A stretch of DNA of 64,000 nt. It comes from Clostridiales bacterium. GTDB taxonomy: Bacteria > Bacillota > Clostridia > Saccharofermentanales > Saccharofermentanaceae. The DNA lies in contig JAFZLF010000040.1 of the NCBI GenBank assembly GCA_017551625.1, forward strand, positions 62,001 through 126,000. The letters run 5' to 3'. The notes below the pieces were generated by a model. The model had not been told where the DNA came from. It saw only the letters and a program-made list of their open reading frames with translations, and did not search any database. This document shows positions 61,643 through 64,000 of this stretch, one piece after another (the first letter of the stretch is position 1; the number at the start of each line of letters is the position of its first letter). The position numbers and the translations under genes were made by a program.

Positions 61643-62539
61643 ATGAGTGAAGGTGCCTATTCCCAGAAAGTAAAAGAAGAGATATGCAAAGTGTCATACA
61701 AGACCGAGGAAGAGTGGGCGGCGGAAATGGCGGCGATCATCCTGTGCTCGGGGTATTCCTTTTACGCAGAAGAAGCACGGGTCCGTGTCCGTTGCAGTAA
61801 TGAGATGGCTGCACAGCGCCTCGTTTCCGATGCGCGGCTTTGTGGCCGGGACTTCGCGCTTTCGGGTCCTGAGAAGGTAGGAAGAAGAGGCGGAAGTGTG
61901 TATGAAGTGCTTCTTGAGCAGGAGACATTTCTGGCATTTATAGATGAATATCTGTTGCCGGACGTGATTTCAGAGAGAATCGCATCAGATGAGAACCGGC
62001 GGCGAGCGATGCTGCGGGGAGCGTTTCTGGCGAGAGGGTCGATGAGTGATCCGAACCGGACATACCGGGTCGAGATGATCTGTAAGACGGATGCCTTTGT
62101 GAAGATGCTCATCTTACTTCTTCATGCGGAGAATATCCGCCCGATGACACGGGTCAACGATACCTCGTGGTCGATCTTTTTTAAGAAACACGAGGAGATC
62201 TGCGATTTTCTGGTGATCCTCGGAGCCCCATATCTGATGCTGGAACTACAGAATATCCGTGCGCAGCATGATGTTAACCGCATGGTGACACGCTCGGTGA
62301 ACCTCGACAACTGGACGATGACGCTTCAGGCGGACGCGAGCGCAAAGCGGACGAAGCAACTCGAGGAACTCCTGTCTTCGGAGAAAGCATCGCGCATCCC
62401 GAGAGAACTTCTGGAAGTCGCGCGGATCCACATCGAGAACCCGGGAGCTTCTCTGACGGAACTCGGAAAACTGATGGATCCGCCGATCAGCAAGTCCGGC
62501 ATGTATCACCGGTTGCAGAAACTTCTCGACTATCTATGA
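61643..62539 (+). CDS. whiA: DNA-binding protein WhiA
   Basis: 298 residues. The family begins with SYSQKVKEEICKV-like sequence, here GAYSQKVKEEICKVSYKTEEEWAAEMAAI. It has the degenerate LAGLIDADG homing-endonuclease fold (MLRGAFLARGSMSDPNRTYRVEM) and ends in a helix-turn-helix (GASLTELGKLMDPPISKSGMYHRLQKL). WhiA controls sporulation-linked division in actinomycetes and chromosome segregation or division in Bacillus. It ends the operon and is followed by a terminator. Confidence 0.96.
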   Translation: MSEGAYSQKVKEEICKVSYKTEEEWAAEMAAIILCSGYSFYAEEARVRVRCSNEMAAQRLVSDARLCGRDFALSGPEKVGRRGGSVYEVLLEQETFLAFIDEYLLPDVISERIASDENRRRAMLRGAFLARGSMSDPNRTYRVEMICKTDAFVKMLILLLHAENIRPMTRVNDTSWSIFFKKHEEICDFLVILGAPYLMLELQNIRAQHDVNRMVTRSVNLDNWTMTLQADASAKRTKQLEELLSSEKASRIPRELLEVARIHIENPGASLTELGKLMDPPISKSGMYHRLQKLLDYL

Positions 62540-62571
62540 GGGATCATCTATATTCGTCCGGATAGAAATAG

Positions 62572-62606
62572 AGAGTGTCTTTCGATTAAGAAGAGACGCT
62601 CTTTTT
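62572..62606 (+). terminator. Intrinsic terminator after whiA
   Basis: AGAGTGTCT (62572-62580) pairs with AGACGCTCT (62594-62602), with one G-T pair, and runs into five T residues. Confidence 0.85.
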
Positions 62607-62627
62607 GTATCACTTAAAGAAAAACTA

Positions 62628-62684
62628 TTGACATAATATTCAATACCGCTCTATAATCAGTATTGTTGAATGTACAGTACTGAT
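62628..62684 (+). promoter_or_regulatory. Promoter and probable PadR operator
   Basis: A perfect TTGACA (62628-62633) and a perfect TATAAT (62652-62657) are 18 bases apart. ATCAGTA (62656-62662) and TACTGAT (62678-62684) form an inverted repeat over the expected start site, a fitting place for autorepression. Confidence 0.75.
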
Positions 62685-62732
62685 TAACATGTAGCATCTA
62701 TAGAAAAAGAACGAAAAAGGAGGAAGGCAATC

Positions 62733-63050
62733 ATGAATGTTCAATTCAAGAAAGGCGTGCTTGACCTGTGTGTCCTGGCGATGCTGAAAGATAGCGACCG
62801 CTACGGATATGAGCTGGCCAGCACACTGTCGGAGACCATCATGATCTCGGACGGAACCGTGTATCCGCTTCTTCGTAAACTGGCAGCAGACGGCCTCGTG
62901 GCTTCGTACCTGCAGGAATCGCAGAGCGGTCCGCCGCGTAAGTATTACAGTCTGACAGCGATGGGTAAGATCCGTCTTACGGAACTTCTCGATGACTGGA
63001 ATGCCTTCACGGCAAGTGTAAATAAGATCGTAGGAGGGAAGAGCGCATGA
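62733..63050 (+). CDS. PadR family transcriptional regulator
   Basis: 105 residues with AAAGGAGG upstream. The PadR winged helix is clear: FKKGVLDLCVLAMLKDSDRYGYELASTLSE, then ISDGTVYPLLRKLAADGLVASYL and PPRKYYSLTAMGKIRL. It overlaps the next gene by four bases. PadR-DUF1700 pairs are common in Firmicutes and often control membrane or envelope genes in the same operon. A dyad over its promoter suggests autoregulation. Confidence 0.92.
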   Translation: MNVQFKKGVLDLCVLAMLKDSDRYGYELASTLSETIMISDGTVYPLLRKLAADGLVASYLQESQSGPPRKYYSLTAMGKIRLTELLDDWNAFTASVNKIVGGKSA

Positions 63051-63892
63051 ATAAGAAAGAATATATCTCAGCGCTTCGCGCGCAGCTCCGCAGACTCCCT
63101 TCTGATGATGTGGAGGATATCGTAAAAGAGTTTGAGACGCACTTCGAGATCGGACTTTCCGAGGGAAAGAACGAGAGCGAGATCGCCGCAAAACTGGGTT
63201 CTCCGGAGGAAGTGGCACAGATTTATCTTAGCGACACCGTCCCGGCCTTTGATGTAGCTTCTGCCGGAAATGTCGGTGCAGTTCCCTTCCCGATGGTGCC
63301 GGTCAAGACAGGCATGGTCATCGACCGCGGCGTAGGCCCGCAGACAGCGGCCGGATTTGCCTCGGGCGGATTCTCCAAACCGCTCTCGAGTGAACCGCCG
63401 AAGAATCAGGCACCGAAGACGGAGCCGGAAGACTATAAGTTCGCACACACAGGGGCGAAAGAACACGAAGAGTACACGGATGTCGGCCGTCAGGGAGGGA
63501 AGAGCTATGATCTTCCGGACTACACGAACTATCCGACGCAGGATCCGAACGCAGTACATCCGCAGGATAAAGAACATCACATCCTGTTCGCAGTGCTTTT
63601 TACGATCTTCGTATTCGTACCGGTATGGATCATGGCACTGGTCCTGCTGCTGCTCATCATCGGACTTCCGTTTGGACTGGGAGTACTGTCCGGTATTCTC
63701 TTCAGCTGGGTCCCGAGCCTTACCTACTGCGTAGGCGGAACGGTCTGCCTGGCCATCAGTCTGGCACTGGGCGCGATCACTGCAGCATTTATCGCATTCT
63801 TCGCGATCAAGGGCTTCGTACTGGGCACCATCGCATATATCCGCTTCCTTGCTAAGGACAATCGCAAGGGCGTGAAAGGAGGAGCAGCATGA
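63047..63892 (+). CDS. DUF1700 family membrane protein
   Basis: 281 residues. The N-terminal DUF1700 helical unit (NKKEYISALRAQLRRLPSDDVEDIVKEFETHF...EIAAKLGSPEEVAQ) is followed by a polar linker and three or four membrane helices (FAVLFTIFVFVPVWIMALVLLLLIIGLPFGL and onward). Function unknown; members are linked to PadR regulators. Its stop overlaps the next start. Confidence 0.9.
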   Translation: MNKKEYISALRAQLRRLPSDDVEDIVKEFETHFEIGLSEGKNESEIAAKLGSPEEVAQIYLSDTVPAFDVASAGNVGAVPFPMVPVKTGMVIDRGVGPQTAAGFASGGFSKPLSSEPPKNQAPKTEPEDYKFAHTGAKEHEEYTDVGRQGGKSYDLPDYTNYPTQDPNAVHPQDKEHHILFAVLFTIFVFVPVWIMALVLLLLIIGLPFGLGVLSGILFSWVPSLTYCVGGTVCLAISLALGAITAAFIAFFAIKGFVLGTIAYIRFLAKDNRKGVKGGAA

Positions 63893-64000
63893 AGAAAGGA
63901 ACTACTGTTTGTATCGTAATCATGGTCGCGAGCTTCGTACTCTCGCTGTGCTTCCTGTTTATCAGCGCGGGACTCTTTATCGCCGGAGGGACCAAGGAAC
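63889..64000 (+). CDS. Exported or membrane protein, 5' part only
   Basis: Translation from the ATG at 63889 gives a short basic start and a hydrophobic helix (TVCIVIMVASFVLSLCFLF) consistent with a signal anchor, still open at the window edge. In PadR-DUF1700 operons the third gene often encodes a DUF4097-type surface beta-protein, but that part is not visible. Confidence 0.6.
   Translation, partial: MKKGTTVCIVIMVASFVLSLCFLFISAGLFIAGGTKE

Noticed and set aside
62640..62684. Phage attachment site suggested by short inverted repeats before the padR gene
   Set aside because: The repeat sits exactly over a near-perfect promoter and fits an operator better; no phage genes are present.

Overview
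The window looks like a chromosomal segment of an anaerobic, fibre-degrading member of the Firmicutes, class Clostridia. This is inferred from gene content and not from a marker gene. Supporting genes are hydF ([FeFe]-hydrogenase maturation), whiA, hprK and rapZ, a V-type (Ntp-type) ATPase operon with sodium-binding residues in its rotor subunit, a two-gene SufC-SufB iron-sulfur system, a Bce-type peptide-resistance module, and a tandem cellobiose phosphorylase/cellodextrin phosphorylase pair. A prepilin with a C-terminal domain resembling a family 2 cellulose-binding module fits a plant-fibre (rumen or gut) lifestyle. I saw no prophage, insertion sequence, CRISPR array, rRNA or replication origin.

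Layout. 1-6.7 kb: the tail of a sugar-binding lipoprotein gene, cellobiose phosphorylase, about 520 nt of highly structured non-coding sequence, then cellodextrin phosphorylase. 6.7-10.8 kb: a class A penicillin-binding protein and an rRNA uracil methyltransferase, read divergently from overlapping promoters. 10.8-15 kb: a BlaI/BlaR1-like pair and a large lipoprotein, visibly richer in A+T than the neighbours. 15-16.3 kb: hydF. 16.3-25.8 kb: the leftward V-ATPase operon (H-I-K-E-C-F-A-B-D plus a membrane protein). 26.1-30.5 kb: an ABC exporter, an unknown protein and a nucleoside-diphosphate-sugar epimerase-like protein. 30.5-33.7 kb: an isochorismatase, CAT-like and mnmA operon, flanked on each side by a pair of long palindromic elements. 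33.7-38.3 kb: bceA-bceB-bceR-bceS-like genes. 38.4-40 kb: sufC-sufB. 40-42.3 kb: an EAL-domain phosphodiesterase and tRNA-Ala(CGC). 42.4-48.8 kb: a secreted protein, a GH31 alpha-xylosidase-like enzyme, an iron alcohol dehydrogenase and the CCA-adding enzyme. 49-51.6 kb: the pilin, a CAP/SCP-domain protein and a DUF2752 protein. 51.8-55.4 kb: three consecutive zinc-ribbon proteins, the last a 725-residue coiled coil. 55.6-57.7 kb: an EF-G paralogue. 57.7-62.5 kb: a small kinase flanked by a second palindrome family, then hprK, murB, rapZ and whiA. 62.6 kb to the end: a PadR/DUF1700 operon that runs off the edge.

How it fits together. Imported cellodextrins would be split by phosphorolysis in the cytoplasm, conserving energy as sugar phosphates, with HprK as the likely carbon-catabolite sensor. 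The Na+-type V-ATPase and HydF point to fermentative, hydrogen-evolving energy metabolism. The most unusual non-coding content is the structured RNA candidate at 3.07-3.59 kb and two families of long palindromes whose helices show compensatory base changes between copies. Each family flanks a single small transcription unit.
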